Counted from the first letter of the stretch, positions 6,993 to 13,964 are shown. The stretch: 16,859 nucleotides of DNA from CALAEC01 sp050692915 (GCA_050692915.1 JBOGVU010000057.1:1-16859); one strand, 5' to 3'. Translations and numbers: made by a program. Notes: generated by a model not told the origin, from the letters alone.

Positions 6993-7550
6993 ATGGCCAA
7001 GCTGATCTACTCGGCGATCACGTCGCTCGACGGCTACGTAGCGGACCAGGACGGCAACTTCGACTGGGCTGAGCCGGACGAGGAGGTGCTCACCTTCATC
7101 AACGACCTCGAGCGGCCGGTGGGCACCTACCTCTACGGGCGCCGGCTGTATGAGGTGATGTTGGCCTGGGAGACCCTGCCCCTCGCCGACCAGCCGCCCT
7201 TCTTCAAGGACTTCGCGGAGATATGGCGGGCGGCCGACAAGATCGTGTACTCGGGGACGCTGGAGTCTGTATCCAGCGCCAGGACGAGGATCGAGCGAGA
7301 CTTCGACCCTGAAGCGGTACGGCAGCTGAAAGCGTCAGCGGGACGTGACATCAGCGTGGGCGGTCCGGACCTCGCCGCCCAGGCGATCAAGGCCGGGTTG
7401 GTCGACGAGCACCACCTGTTCCTCGCGCCCATCGTGGTGGGACGCGGCAAACGGTCTCTCCCCAACGATGTCCGCCTGGAGCTCGAGCTGCTTCACGAAC
7501 GCCGTTTCGGCAACGGCATGGTTCATCTTCACTACCGCGGTAGGGCGTGA
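6993..7550 (+). CDS. RibD C-terminal/dihydrofolate reductase-fold protein
   Basis: A 185-aa stand-alone member of the DHFR-like family related to the C-terminal domain of RibD and to YyaP/YwjB-type proteins. These bind NADPH, but most have no proven substrate. Typical features are ITSLDGYVAD (9-18), the YLYGRRLYEVM helix (46-56), DKIVYSGTLE (82-91), the nucleotide-binding SVGGPDLAAQAI (121-132) and LAPIVVGRGKRSL (144-156). ATG 6993 is preceded by GGGGAGGG at 6979-6986 with proper spacing. It lies 47 nt after the methyltransferase stop and may be read through from it; no separate promoter was seen. Codon use is slightly richer in A/T than the neighbours, which is weak evidence for recent transfer. 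Confidence 0.87.
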   Translation: MAKLIYSAITSLDGYVADQDGNFDWAEPDEEVLTFINDLERPVGTYLYGRRLYEVMLAWETLPLADQPPFFKDFAEIWRAADKIVYSGTLESVSSARTRIERDFDPEAVRQLKASAGRDISVGGPDLAAQAIKAGLVDEHHLFLAPIVVGRGKRSLPNDVRLELELLHERRFGNGMVHLHYRGRA

Positions 7551-7580
7551 GGAGATGGCAACGCTGCCCGGAGGTCGAGC

Positions 7581-8385
7581 TCACCGGGGCGCTTCCGCGG
7601 TCCCGGCCCGCCGCCCCGCGATCCTGGCCTGCGCCGCCCGGTAGAGGGCCGGCGCCAGCAGCCGGGCCGCCTGAGGGGCGGCCAGCCACCGCGGCACTGA
7701 GACCTCCGGGCCCTTCCGGCGCCGAATCACGTCGACCACGGCGCGGGCCACTCGCTCCGCCGACAGGATGAACGGACGGGCCACCGGGTCACGCCACAGG
7801 GGGCTGTCGGCGGGGAAGAACGCTTCGGTGGCCACCAGGCCGGGGTTCACGACCGTGACCATCACCCCGCGGGGCCGGAGCTCCGCGTGGAGCGCCTCCG
7901 AGAACGCCACCACCGCGTGCTTCGACGCGGCGTACACGGATGCGCCCGGGAGCGCGTACCGGCCGGCCACGGAGGCCACGTTGACGAGGTGGCCCCGGGA
8001 CGACAGCAGCATGGGAAGGAACAGCTTCGCACGTCAGCACGGAGAGGTAGTTCGTCTCGGTGACGAGGCGGATCCGCTCGAGGGACAGATCCGCGAACGC
8101 CCCGCCGCCGGGGATCCCCGCGTTGTTCACCAGTACGTCGCACCGTCCGTGCGACTCCCCCACGTGTCCCCGCAGGGCTTCGATGTCCTCCGGCACCGTC
8201 ACGTCGCAGGCTCGCCACGACGCCCTTCCGCCGGCGGCCTCGATCTGCCCGGCGACCGCGGCCAGCCGGTCGGCCCGGCGGGCCGCCAGGACGACGACCG
8301 CTCCGCTCCGGGCCAGGGCCCGGGCCGTGGCCTCGCCGATGCCGCTCGAGGCTCCGGTGACGACGCAGACCTTCCCGCGGATCAC
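7581..8385 (-). pseudogene. Short-chain dehydrogenase/reductase broken by a frameshift
   Basis: The two halves of one classical SDR lie in different frames. From GTG 8385 the N-terminal half reads KVCVVTGASSGIG (cofactor loop) and DVLVNNAG, up to LVTETNYLSVLTC. The C-terminal half, in another frame, reads LFLPMLLSSRGHLVNVASVAG with the catalytic Ser, then YAASK with the catalytic Tyr and Lys, and ends at 7581. The switch falls near 8024-8031, where loss of two bases (or gain of one) in a GCGCG-like run would explain it; restoring two bases gives a 268-aa SDR of normal length. The GTG overlaps the stop of the upstream SDR (GTGA). It could be a real decay event or a base-calling error. No other damage is visible, which favours an error or a very recent event. 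Confidence 0.75.
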
Positions 8386-9146
8386 TGGCCGGACAGAACC
8401 GACAGTGACTGCCCGCCGTCGATCACCACGACGGACCCGGTCATCCAAGCTGCGGCGTCGGACGCCATGAAGCGCGCCACCCCGGCCACGTCCTCCGCCG
8501 TTCCCCACCTGCCGAGGGGGATCTGGGACCGGATGCTCTCGTGGAACGAGGGATCCTCTCGGGCCGTGACGTTCATGTCGGTCTCCACGAAACCCGGGGC
8601 GATCGCGTTCACCCGGACGCCGTGGGGGGCCCACTCCAAAGCCAGCGTCTTCGTGAAGCTGACCAGGGCGGCCTTCGCCGCCGCGTAGTACGTCAGCCCG
8701 GGGCTGGCGATGAAAGCCGCCACCGAGGCCACGTTGATGACCGATGCACCCTCCCTCCCGAGAAGCGCGTCGGCCGCGGCGTGCGTGCAGTACACGGCCC
8801 CGGTGAACGTGATCCGGAAGTACTTCTCCCATCCCTCGAGCCTGGCCGCCTCGAACGTCGACAGGAACGGGGCCCCTCCGGCATTGTTCACGAGCACGTC
8901 GAGGCCCCCGAGCTCCCCGGTGACCCGCTCCACCAGGGCCCGACACTGGTCCGGGTCGGTGACGTCGGTGGGCACGGCCAGGGCCCGGCGGCCACGCTCT
9001 TCGATCTCCCGGGCCGTCTTCTCCAGGGGCTCGGGGCTCCGGGCGGCCAGGGCCACGTCGGCACCGTCCTCCGCCAGGGCCAGGGCGATGGCCCTCCCGA
9101 TCCCCTTGCTGCCGCCGGTCACCAGGACAACCTTGTCGCCGGGCAT
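8382..9146 (-). CDS. Short-chain dehydrogenase/reductase, FabG-like
   Basis: A 254-aa classical SDR, an NAD(P)(H)-dependent oxidoreductase of the cytoplasm. Shown by the cofactor motif TGGSKGIG (10-17), NNAG (87-90), catalytic Ser141 in INVASVAAF, Tyr154 and Lys158 in YAAAK, and the C-terminal TGSVVVIDGGQS typical of the family. Sequence alone does not separate 3-oxoacyl-ACP reductase from other alcohol or ketone substrates. ATG 9146 has GGAGG at 7-8 nt upstream; earlier in-frame starts would run into the divergent phosphatase gene. The stop overlaps the GTG of the following, broken SDR, so the two form a coupled pair. Confidence 0.93.
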   Translation of the reverse strand: MPGDKVVLVTGGSKGIGRAIALALAEDGADVALAARSPEPLEKTAREIEERGRRALAVPTDVTDPDQCRALVERVTGELGGLDVLVNNAGGAPFLSTFEAARLEGWEKYFRITFTGAVYCTHAAADALLGREGASVINVASVAAFIASPGLTYYAAAKAALVSFTKTLALEWAPHGVRVNAIAPGFVETDMNVTAREDPSFHESIRSQIPLGRWGTAEDVAGVARFMASDAAAWMTGSVVVIDGGQSLSVLSGQ

Positions 9147-9162
9147 CCGCGACCTCCGTCGA

Positions 9163-9168
9163 TAGGAT
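9163..9168 (+). promoter_or_regulatory. -10 box predicting a leaderless phosphatase-family mRNA
   Basis: TAGGAT ends 7 nt before ATG 9176, so transcription would begin at or next to the start codon. The AGGA inside it might also act as a weak ribosome site. The -35 region would fall in the first codons of the divergent SDR gene and is not well conserved. Confidence 0.5.
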
Positions 9169-9175
9169 GGATGTG

Positions 9176-10006
9176 ATGGCAAGCAAACCACAGCCGGGCC
9201 CGAGAGCGGAACCAGAGCAGTGGAGCCCCGGGGAGTACGACCGGGAGACGCTCCGCTCCACGCTGCTGGCCGGCGGTGCCGCTGGGGTGAACTCGCACGA
9301 CCGGCCCAACGTCCTGTGGAAGATCAAGCGGCTGTGCGAGGGCGATCCCGATTCCCAGTTCGGCCTCACCGGGGTCAGCGGGCGTCCGTTCGTGGAGGTG
9401 CTTCGCCTGGTGGCCGAGGCCGCCGGGATCGATCCAGACCCCTCGGTGCGCCTCGGGCCCGTGGTGGTGAACGCCGACCGCGTCCTGGACGCCTTCGAGG
9501 CCATCGGCGATCGGCTGGCGATGGCGGCCGAGCGAGGGGAGCGGGTCCTCCTGGCCACCGGACATCCCACCGGCCTCCCGGTGCTCTACCAGGAGACCGG
9601 AAAGCTGCTGTCCGAGCGCGGAGCCAAGGTGATCCGACCCCTGGAGGGGTTCACCTGGGAGGACGAGTCGGGGCGCCGCCGCCAGATCCGCTACTTCGCC
9701 GGCGTGGCCATGCTCACCGACCGGGCCTCCGCGCTCCACACCCACAGCCCCGAGGCGATGGAGCGGATGCTGGCCGAGATGACCCCCGACCTGGTCTTCG
9801 CCGACCACGGCCTCGCCGGGGCTGCCATCGAGGCTGGGATCGACACGGTCTCGATCGCCGACGTCAACGACCCGGCCCTCGTGGTGGCCCGGGCCCAGGG
9901 GCGTGCCGGCCCGGTCGCGGTGATGGACGACAACGTCCAGCCGGAGACGTACTGGCCGTGCTTCCAGGTGATCGCCTCGCGGTTCGGCGGTCCTAGTCCG
10001 CGATGA
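9176..10006 (+). CDS. Actinobacterial phosphatase-family protein (PF15698-type)
   Basis: A 276-aa protein that matches, from memory, the actinobacterial family annotated simply as phosphatase. Conserved blocks: VLLATGHPTGLPVLYQ (124-139), YFAGVAMLTD (173-182), ALHTHSPEAMERML (186-199), FADHGLAGAAIEAGI (208-222), IADVNDPALVVARAQGR (227-243) and VMDDNVQPETYWP (249-261). The His and Asp residues in TGH, HTH, ADHG and DVND look like candidate metal ligands; that is an inference. The substrate is unknown. I prefer ATG 9176 to ATG 9167 because 9167 lies inside the TAGGAT -10 box. Its last 14 bp overlap the end of the convergent DUF72 gene. Confidence 0.75.
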   Translation: MASKPQPGPRAEPEQWSPGEYDRETLRSTLLAGGAAGVNSHDRPNVLWKIKRLCEGDPDSQFGLTGVSGRPFVEVLRLVAEAAGIDPDPSVRLGPVVVNADRVLDAFEAIGDRLAMAAERGERVLLATGHPTGLPVLYQETGKLLSERGAKVIRPLEGFTWEDESGRRRQIRYFAGVAMLTDRASALHTHSPEAMERMLAEMTPDLVFADHGLAGAAIEAGIDTVSIADVNDPALVVARAQGRAGPVAVMDDNVQPETYWPCFQVIASRFGGPSPR

Positions 10007-10703
10007 ACGCGGCGAGGCGCTCTGCGTGGCGTGGAGCGCCGGCGCCCTCCTCGTGCTTGAGGTAGGCGAACACGTCGGTTCCGCCCTTCAGGGCGGCACC
10101 GATCCGATCGGCCCACCGCGCCAGGTGTTCGTCCGGGTACTCCTCGCGGCGCAGACGGAGGTAGGCGAAAGGCTCGGACAGGACGGGCTCGGCGTCATCG
10201 GGGGTCTCGTCGGTCTCCGCGAAGCACCATGCCACGCCGTGCTCGGCCAGCAGGTCGCGGGCTTCGGCCCAGGACTCGTGGCGGAACTCCATGGCGTACG
10301 GCGCGATCGGCGGCAGGTAGGCCAGGAACGACTCGATCAGCCCCCGGTCGAACCGGAGGGTCGGCGGGCACTGGAACAGGATGGGGCCAAGCCGATCGCC
10401 GAGGAGCCGGACCCGCTCCAGGAAGTCGGAGACGTCCTGGTCGGCGTCCCGTAGTCGGCGCGTGTGGGTGATCCGCCCAACGGCCTTCAGCGCGAACCGG
10501 AACCCGGGCGGGGTGCGCTCCGCCCATCGGCGCACCGTCTTCTCGGCCGGGAACCTCCTGAAGGTGTAGTTGATCTCCACGGAGCGGAACCGCTTAGCGT
10601 AGGCGGGGAGCATGCCGTCGGAGGCCAGTCCCTCGGGGTAGAAGGGCCCGACCCACTCGGGGTAGGCGAACCCCGAGGTCCCGAGGTACAGGGAACCGCC
10701 CAT
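9993..10703 (-). CDS. DUF72-family protein
   Basis: A 236-aa protein of the widespread DUF72 family (TIM-barrel fold, no established reaction). Signatures in order: LYLGTSGFAYPEW (5-17), FRSVEINYTFRRFP (39-52), FRFALKA (68-74), LGPILFQCPPTLRFD in the middle, APYAMEFRHESW, FAETDETP, PFAYLRLR, and FAYLKHEEG with a C-terminal helix. ATG 10703 gives the usual short N terminus; a GTG at 10721 would add six residues. CAGAAT (plus 10712-10717) ends 8 nt before the ATG and could be a weak -10 for a leaderless mRNA. It is divergent from the HTH gene and convergent with the phosphatase gene. Confidence 0.9.
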   Translation of the reverse strand: MGGSLYLGTSGFAYPEWVGPFYPEGLASDGMLPAYAKRFRSVEINYTFRRFPAEKTVRRWAERTPPGFRFALKAVGRITHTRRLRDADQDVSDFLERVRLLGDRLGPILFQCPPTLRFDRGLIESFLAYLPPIAPYAMEFRHESWAEARDLLAEHGVAWCFAETDETPDDAEPVLSEPFAYLRLRREEYPDEHLARWADRIGAALKGGTDVFAYLKHEEGAGAPRHAERLAAFIAD

Positions 10704-10762
10704 CGCGGGCGATTCTGCCACGGACGCGTTGGGACTGGAGTCGCGGAGCGTGCCCTGTGGGC

Positions 10763-10792
10763 TTTCCGGCGGACGGGCGTCTCTGCTACGAT
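10763..10792 (+). promoter_or_regulatory. Promoter of the HTH gene
   Basis: TACGAT at 10787-10792 is a good -10; TTTCCG at 10763-10768 is at an 18-nt spacing but a poor -35. The start of transcription is expected around 10799-10802, at or just before GTG 10802. Confidence 0.5.
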
Positions 10793-10801
10793 TCGCTCAG
10801 C

Positions 10802-10999
10802 GTGGCCCAGACAGAGTTCCGCGAGGCTCGTTTCGTGACCGTGAACGAGGTCGCCCAGCTGATGCGTGTGTCCAAGATGACCGTCTACCGACTCATCAAC
10901 CAGGGGGACCTGCCGGCCGTACGCATCGGCCGCGGCTACCGAATCCGCGAGGAGGACGTCCACCGCTACTTGGACTCCAGGTATACCGAGGCCGGGTGA
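10802..10999 (+). CDS. Excisionase-type helix-turn-helix DNA-binding protein
   Basis: A 65-aa DNA-binding protein with one MerR/Xis-like winged HTH. The helix-turn-helix VTVNEVAQLMRVSKMTVYRL (12-31) is followed by the wing LPAVRIGRGYRIREEDV (37-53). It corresponds to the small regulator (Rv0500A type) located near bS22 in mycobacteria; its target is not known to me. GTG 10802 is chosen because the in-frame ATG at 10757 lies upstream of the TACGAT -10 box and so cannot be on that transcript. GTG 10835, with GAGG 8 nt upstream, is an alternative giving a protein 11 residues shorter. A GC-rich stem-loop surrounds the stop codon. This is a chromosomal regulator, not evidence of a phage: no integrase is nearby. 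Confidence 0.88.
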   Translation: MAQTEFREARFVTVNEVAQLMRVSKMTVYRLINQGDLPAVRIGRGYRIREEDVHRYLDSRYTEAG

Positions 11000-11008
11000 C
11001 CCCCGGCC
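10990..11008 (+). other. Stem-loop spanning the stop codon of the HTH gene
   Basis: GGCCGGG (10990-10996) pairs with CCCGGCC (11002-11008), with the TGA stop in the 5-nt loop. There is no following T-run. It may be a transcript end, an attenuator or an mRNA stabiliser between the HTH and kinase-like genes. Confidence 0.35.
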
Positions 11009-11058
11009 GGGCACGGAACCGAGCCTGCGGACGGTGATCGCCGTTCGAGAGGCCCGGG

Positions 11059-11949
11059 ATGGATCCATACGACGAGGTCGTCGCGCAGGCCGTCGCCCGC
11101 CGCGGCGTCACGGTGCTGGTCGGGGGGCTGGACACCGGCAAGAGCACCCTGGCCGAGCGGATCGCCAGGGCCGGCATCGAGGCCGGGATCCACGTCGGGC
11201 TGCTCGACACGGACGTGGGCCAGAGCACGATCGGCCCGCCCACGACGGTGGGGCTCAGGCTGTGTCGGTCGCCGGGCGACCTCGAGCCCGACGCCCTGGC
11301 CCGAGCCGACCACCTCGCGTTCGTGGGCTCGACCTCCCCGCAGGGACACCTTCTCCCGCTGGTAACGGGGGCCCGCCTGCTCCTGGACCGGGCCCGGGCC
11401 TCCGGCGCCGAGCTCGTGGTGGTGGACACCACCGGCCTGGTGTCCGGTGTCTACGGTCAGATCCTGAAGTTCCACAAGGTCGGGGTGCTCCAGCCCGATC
11501 TCGTCGTGGGACTGGCCCGGGGCCAGGAGCTGGAGCCGGTGCTCGGCGTCCTGCGGCGGTTCTACCCGGCTGAGGTGGTCTCCTTGGACGTCCACCCGGA
11601 CGTGGTACCCACCTCCGTGGAGCAGCGCGCCCAGAGCCGTGAGGAGTCGATGCGTCGGTACTTCGCCGAGCCGCTCCAGCGGTGGCGGGTGAGGGCCACG
11701 GTGTTCATGCCGGCCCTTCCGGCGCTCTTCGATCTCTCCGCCCTGGACCACATCGTGGTGGGGCTCTCGGACGGGAAGGGCCAATGCATCGGGGTGGGCC
11801 ACCTCGAGCACCTGCCCGACGAGGGTGCGCTCCGCCTGATCTCTCCGGTGGCAGATGCTCCCAAAGCCCTTATCCTAGGGTCGGTGCGGCTCGAGGACGG
11901 GTTCCGGGCCCGCCGGGTGGACCTGCGCAACCTGTTCGGATCCGACTGA
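11059..11949 (+). CDS. Clp1/Grc3/NOL9-like P-loop polynucleotide kinase
   Basis: A 296-aa P-loop protein of the family of eukaryotic Clp1/NOL9/Grc3 and archaeal RNA 5'-hydroxyl kinases (COG1341 type). Walker A is GGLDTGKST (22-30). The family-specific Walker B-like motif LDTDVGQSTIGPP (49-61) matches the archaeal DxDxGQSxIGPP pattern. Further family blocks are FVGSTSPQGHLLPLV (88-102), VVDTTGLVSGVYGQILKFHK (121-140) and the following QPDLVVGLARGQELEP. Members transfer phosphate from ATP or GTP to the 5'-OH of RNA or DNA; activity here is inferred. The C-terminal 100 residues form the usual accessory domain. ATG 11059 gives a standard N terminus. It ends 9 nt before bS22, suggesting co-transcription; an internal promoter for bS22 may lie near its 3' end. 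Confidence 0.83.
   Translation: MDPYDEVVAQAVARRGVTVLVGGLDTGKSTLAERIARAGIEAGIHVGLLDTDVGQSTIGPPTTVGLRLCRSPGDLEPDALARADHLAFVGSTSPQGHLLPLVTGARLLLDRARASGAELVVVDTTGLVSGVYGQILKFHKVGVLQPDLVVGLARGQELEPVLGVLRRFYPAEVVSLDVHPDVVPTSVEQRAQSREESMRRYFAEPLQRWRVRATVFMPALPALFDLSALDHIVVGLSDGKGQCIGVGHLEHLPDEGALRLISPVADAPKALILGSVRLEDGFRARRVDLRNLFGSD
11871..11881 (+). promoter_or_regulatory. Possible internal promoter for bS22
   Basis: Two overlapping TAnnnT boxes, TATCCT (11871-11876) and TAGGGT (11876-11881), form an A/T-rich island inside the 3' end of the kinase-like gene. In this codon register they create CTT, ATC and CTA after AAA, unusual choices for this G/C-ending genome. Transcription would begin about 70 nt before bS22. 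No convincing -35 is seen. Confidence 0.35.
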
Positions 11950-11958
11950 GAGGAACGC

Positions 11959-12060
11959 ATGCCGTCTGTCATCAAGAAGCGACGCAAGAAGATGCGCAAG
12001 AAGAAGCACAAGAAGCTTCTGAAGAAGACCCGTTGGCAGCGCCGTCAGCGCGGTAAGTAG
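11959..12060 (+). CDS. Small ribosomal subunit protein bS22 (actinobacterial, 33 aa)
   Basis: A 33-codon gene for a very basic peptide starting MPSVIKKRRKKMRKKKHKK and ending RRQRGK. It matches the mycobacterial bS22 peptide seen in ribosome structures, which binds 16S rRNA in the small subunit; databases often label it AURKAIP1/COX24-domain protein. About two thirds of the residues are Lys, Arg or His, with no acidic residue. AGAGGA is placed correctly before ATG 11959. It lies 9 nt after the kinase-like gene and 22 nt before the SAM hydroxide adenosyltransferase gene. Its position downstream of an HTH gene and upstream of an epimerase/acyltransferase pair matches mycobacteria and makes the call firm despite its size. 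Confidence 0.92.
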   Translation: MPSVIKKRRKKMRKKKHKKLLKKTRWQRRQRGK

Positions 12061-12082
12061 GCGTGCGCCGGGCCGTGGGCCC

Positions 12083-12889
12083 ATGAGCCGTCCCGTCCTG
12101 TTCCTGTCCGACTTCGGCCTCGACGACGAGTACGTCGGCATCTGCCACGCGGTGATCGCCCGGCTGGCCCCCGGCGTCCCGGTGATCGACCTCACCCACG
12201 GCGTGGCGCCCCAGGATGTCATGGCCGGGGCGGTGGCCCTGGCCGGAGCGGTCCCGTTCTCGCCCCCGGAGGCCGTGTATCTCGCGGTCGTCGATCCAGG
12301 CGTCGGCACGGAACGTCGCGGCGTGGCGGTGGAGGCCGGCGGGGCGGTCCTGGTGGCGCCGGACAACGGCCTCGTTGGCCTGGCGCTGGTGGCCCTGGGC
12401 GGCGCTCGCCGGGCGGTCGTGTTGGACCCCGCACGCGTTTCCCCGTGGCCGGTCTCGGCCACGTTCCACGGCCGGGACGTGTTCTCGCCTGCCGCGGCCA
12501 TGCTCGCCTCCGGCGCCGCGCTCGAGGACCTCGGCGAAGGGCTCGACGTCGGCGAGCTGAGTGAGCTGATGGTGGGCGAGCCCCTGGTGGAGTCCGGCCG
12601 GATCTCCACAACCGTGATCGGCGTCGACCGGTTCGGGAACCTCCGCCTGGCCGCGGGGTCTCGCGACCTCCGAGAGGCCGGGCTCGAGGGTGACCCTGTG
12701 CTCGAGCTGGAGCGGGCCGGCGAGCCCATAAGGCTCCGACGGGTGATGACCTTTGGAGACCTCGACCGGGGTGAGGCCGGGGTGCTGATCGACTCGGCCG
12801 GGTGGGTCGCCGTGGTCTGCTACATGGCCAGCGCGGCCGAGCGCGTGGGTCTTCGTCGCGGCGATCGCGCAGTCATCGGGCGTGCATGA
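12083..12889 (+). CDS. SAM hydroxide adenosyltransferase (DUF62, fluorinase fold)
   Basis: A 268-aa enzyme of the DUF62/fluorinase superfamily. Characterised non-halogenating members hydrolyse S-adenosylmethionine to adenosine and methionine with water held by an Asp-Arg-His set. Those residues are visible: Asp10 in LSDFG, Asp71 and Arg78 in VVDPGVGTERRG (69-80) and His129 in TFHGRDVFSPAA (127-138). The insertion loop typical of true fluorinases is not apparent, so halogenation is not suggested. Substrate-binding APDNG (92-96) and the C-terminal GVDRFGNL are conserved. ATG 12083 follows a GGGCC-GTG-GGCCC hairpin (12070-12082) that could reduce initiation; no clear ribosome site is seen. The biological purpose of SAM hydrolysis in these organisms is unknown. 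Confidence 0.9.
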   Translation: MSRPVLFLSDFGLDDEYVGICHAVIARLAPGVPVIDLTHGVAPQDVMAGAVALAGAVPFSPPEAVYLAVVDPGVGTERRGVAVEAGGAVLVAPDNGLVGLALVALGGARRAVVLDPARVSPWPVSATFHGRDVFSPAAAMLASGAALEDLGEGLDVGELSELMVGEPLVESGRISTTVIGVDRFGNLRLAAGSRDLREAGLEGDPVLELERAGEPIRLRRVMTFGDLDRGEAGVLIDSAGWVAVVCYMASAAERVGLRRGDRAVIGRA

Positions 12890-12895
12890 TCGGAG

Positions 12896-12901
12896 TAGGG
12901 T
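12896..12901 (+). promoter_or_regulatory. -10 box predicting a leaderless epimerase operon mRNA
   Basis: TAGGGT ends 8 nt before GTG 12910. AGGG at 12902-12905 could act as a short ribosome site, so leaderless initiation is likely but not certain. The -35 region at 12872-12878 is weak. Confidence 0.45.
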
Positions 12902-12909
12902 AGGGCCCC

Positions 12910-13962
12910 GTGGGCCAGCGCGTCCTCATCACCGGGATCTCGGGGCACCTGGCCGGGAGGCTCGCCCGAAGCCTCGAGGCGGATCCCGACGTGGAGTACG
13001 TGGTCGGGGTCGGTCTCGAGGAGCCCTCTCTGGACCTCGAGCGGACCGAGTTCGTGCGAGCCGACATCCGCAACCCGCTCACGGTCAAGGTGCTGCAGAC
13101 CACCGAGGTTGACACCGTGGTCCATCTGCACATCCTGGCCACGCCGGCGGGGGTGGGCGGGCGGACGCAGATGAAGGAGATCAACGTCATCGGGACCATG
13201 CAGCTGCTCGGTGCGTGCCAGCGGGCCGAGCGTGTGCGCAAGGTCGTGATGAAGTCCACCACGGCGGTCTACGGCGCGGACCCCCGCGATCCCGCCATGT
13301 TCACCGAAGAGATGGCCTCCCGGTCCGAGCCGCGCCGGGGCTACACCAAGGACGCCGTGGAGGTGGAGCGGTACGCGCGGAGCTTCGGGCGGAGGCGGCC
13401 CGACGTCGGCGTGTCGATCCTTCGCTTCGCGAACTTCGTCGGTCCGGAGATCGATACGCCGCTCACCCGGTACTTCTCGCTCCCGGTGGTGCCCACCGCG
13501 ATGGGCTACGATCCTCGGCTCCAGTTCGTGCACGAGGACGATGCGGTGGAGATCCTCCGCCGGGCCGTCCGCGAGGATCACCCGGGGATCTACAACGTGT
13601 CGGCCGACGGCGTCCTGTTGCTCTCCCAGTCCCTCCGCCTGATGGGGCGGCCGTCCGTGCCGGTGATCCTGCCGCTCATCGCTCCGATCGCGGGGGCCGT
13701 CCGCAGGCTCGGCGTGGTGGACTTCGCCACCGACCAGCTCCGGTACCTCCTGTACGGTCGTGTCGCCGACAACAGTCGGATGAAGGAGCGGTTCGGGTTC
13801 GAGCCCCGGTTCACATCGAGGGCCGCCCTGCTGGACTTCGCCAGGGGACAGCGAGTGCGTCGGCTGATCTCGGAGCGCCAGGTCGCCGAATGGGAGCGCG
13901 ACCTGTACGCGTTCCTCAGGCGGAAGAACCAGGAGCGGTTCGAGCGGGCGGGAGGGGGGTAG
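12910..13962 (+). CDS. Extended SDR, NAD-dependent epimerase/dehydratase-like (Rv0501 type)
   Basis: A 350-aa extended short-chain dehydrogenase. The Rossmann motif is TGISGHLAG (8-16), with DIRNP (52-56) for adenine, VVHLHILA (70-77) and STTAVYG (116-122) with the active-site Ser/Thr. Where a typical member has Tyr-X3-Lys, this one reads RRGYTKDAVE (142-151): Lys147 aligns with the catalytic Lys through KxxxE, but the position four before it is Arg143. The catalytic Tyr is therefore missing or displaced to 145, as I believe is also seen in the mycobacterial homologue. A substrate cannot be assigned, and galactose epimerase activity should not be assumed. It leads a compact operon with the acyltransferase (2-nt gap) and the DUF4260 gene. 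Confidence 0.88.
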   Translation: MGQRVLITGISGHLAGRLARSLEADPDVEYVVGVGLEEPSLDLERTEFVRADIRNPLTVKVLQTTEVDTVVHLHILATPAGVGGRTQMKEINVIGTMQLLGACQRAERVRKVVMKSTTAVYGADPRDPAMFTEEMASRSEPRRGYTKDAVEVERYARSFGRRRPDVGVSILRFANFVGPEIDTPLTRYFSLPVVPTAMGYDPRLQFVHEDDAVEILRRAVREDHPGIYNVSADGVLLLSQSLRLMGRPSVPVILPLIAPIAGAVRRLGVVDFATDQLRYLLYGRVADNSRMKERFGFEPRFTSRAALLDFARGQRVRRLISERQVAEWERDLYAFLRRKNQERFERAGGG

Positions 13963-13964
13963 CC

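Noticed and set aside
6993..7550. Horizontal transfer of the RibD/DHFR-fold gene
   Set aside because: Codon use is only slightly richer in A/T than its neighbours, and no mobile element or repeat flanks it.
7581..8012. C-terminal SDR half as an independent gene from ATG 8012
   Set aside because: It lacks the cofactor-binding half and has no ribosome site; it is the rest of the frameshifted gene.
10802..10999. Excisionase-like gene as a sign of an integrated element
   Set aside because: There is no integrase, attachment repeat or phage gene; the gene belongs to the conserved bS22 neighbourhood.
12070..12082. GC hairpin after bS22 as an intrinsic terminator
   Set aside because: The stem is only 5 bp with a 3-nt loop and is followed directly by a start codon with no T-run.
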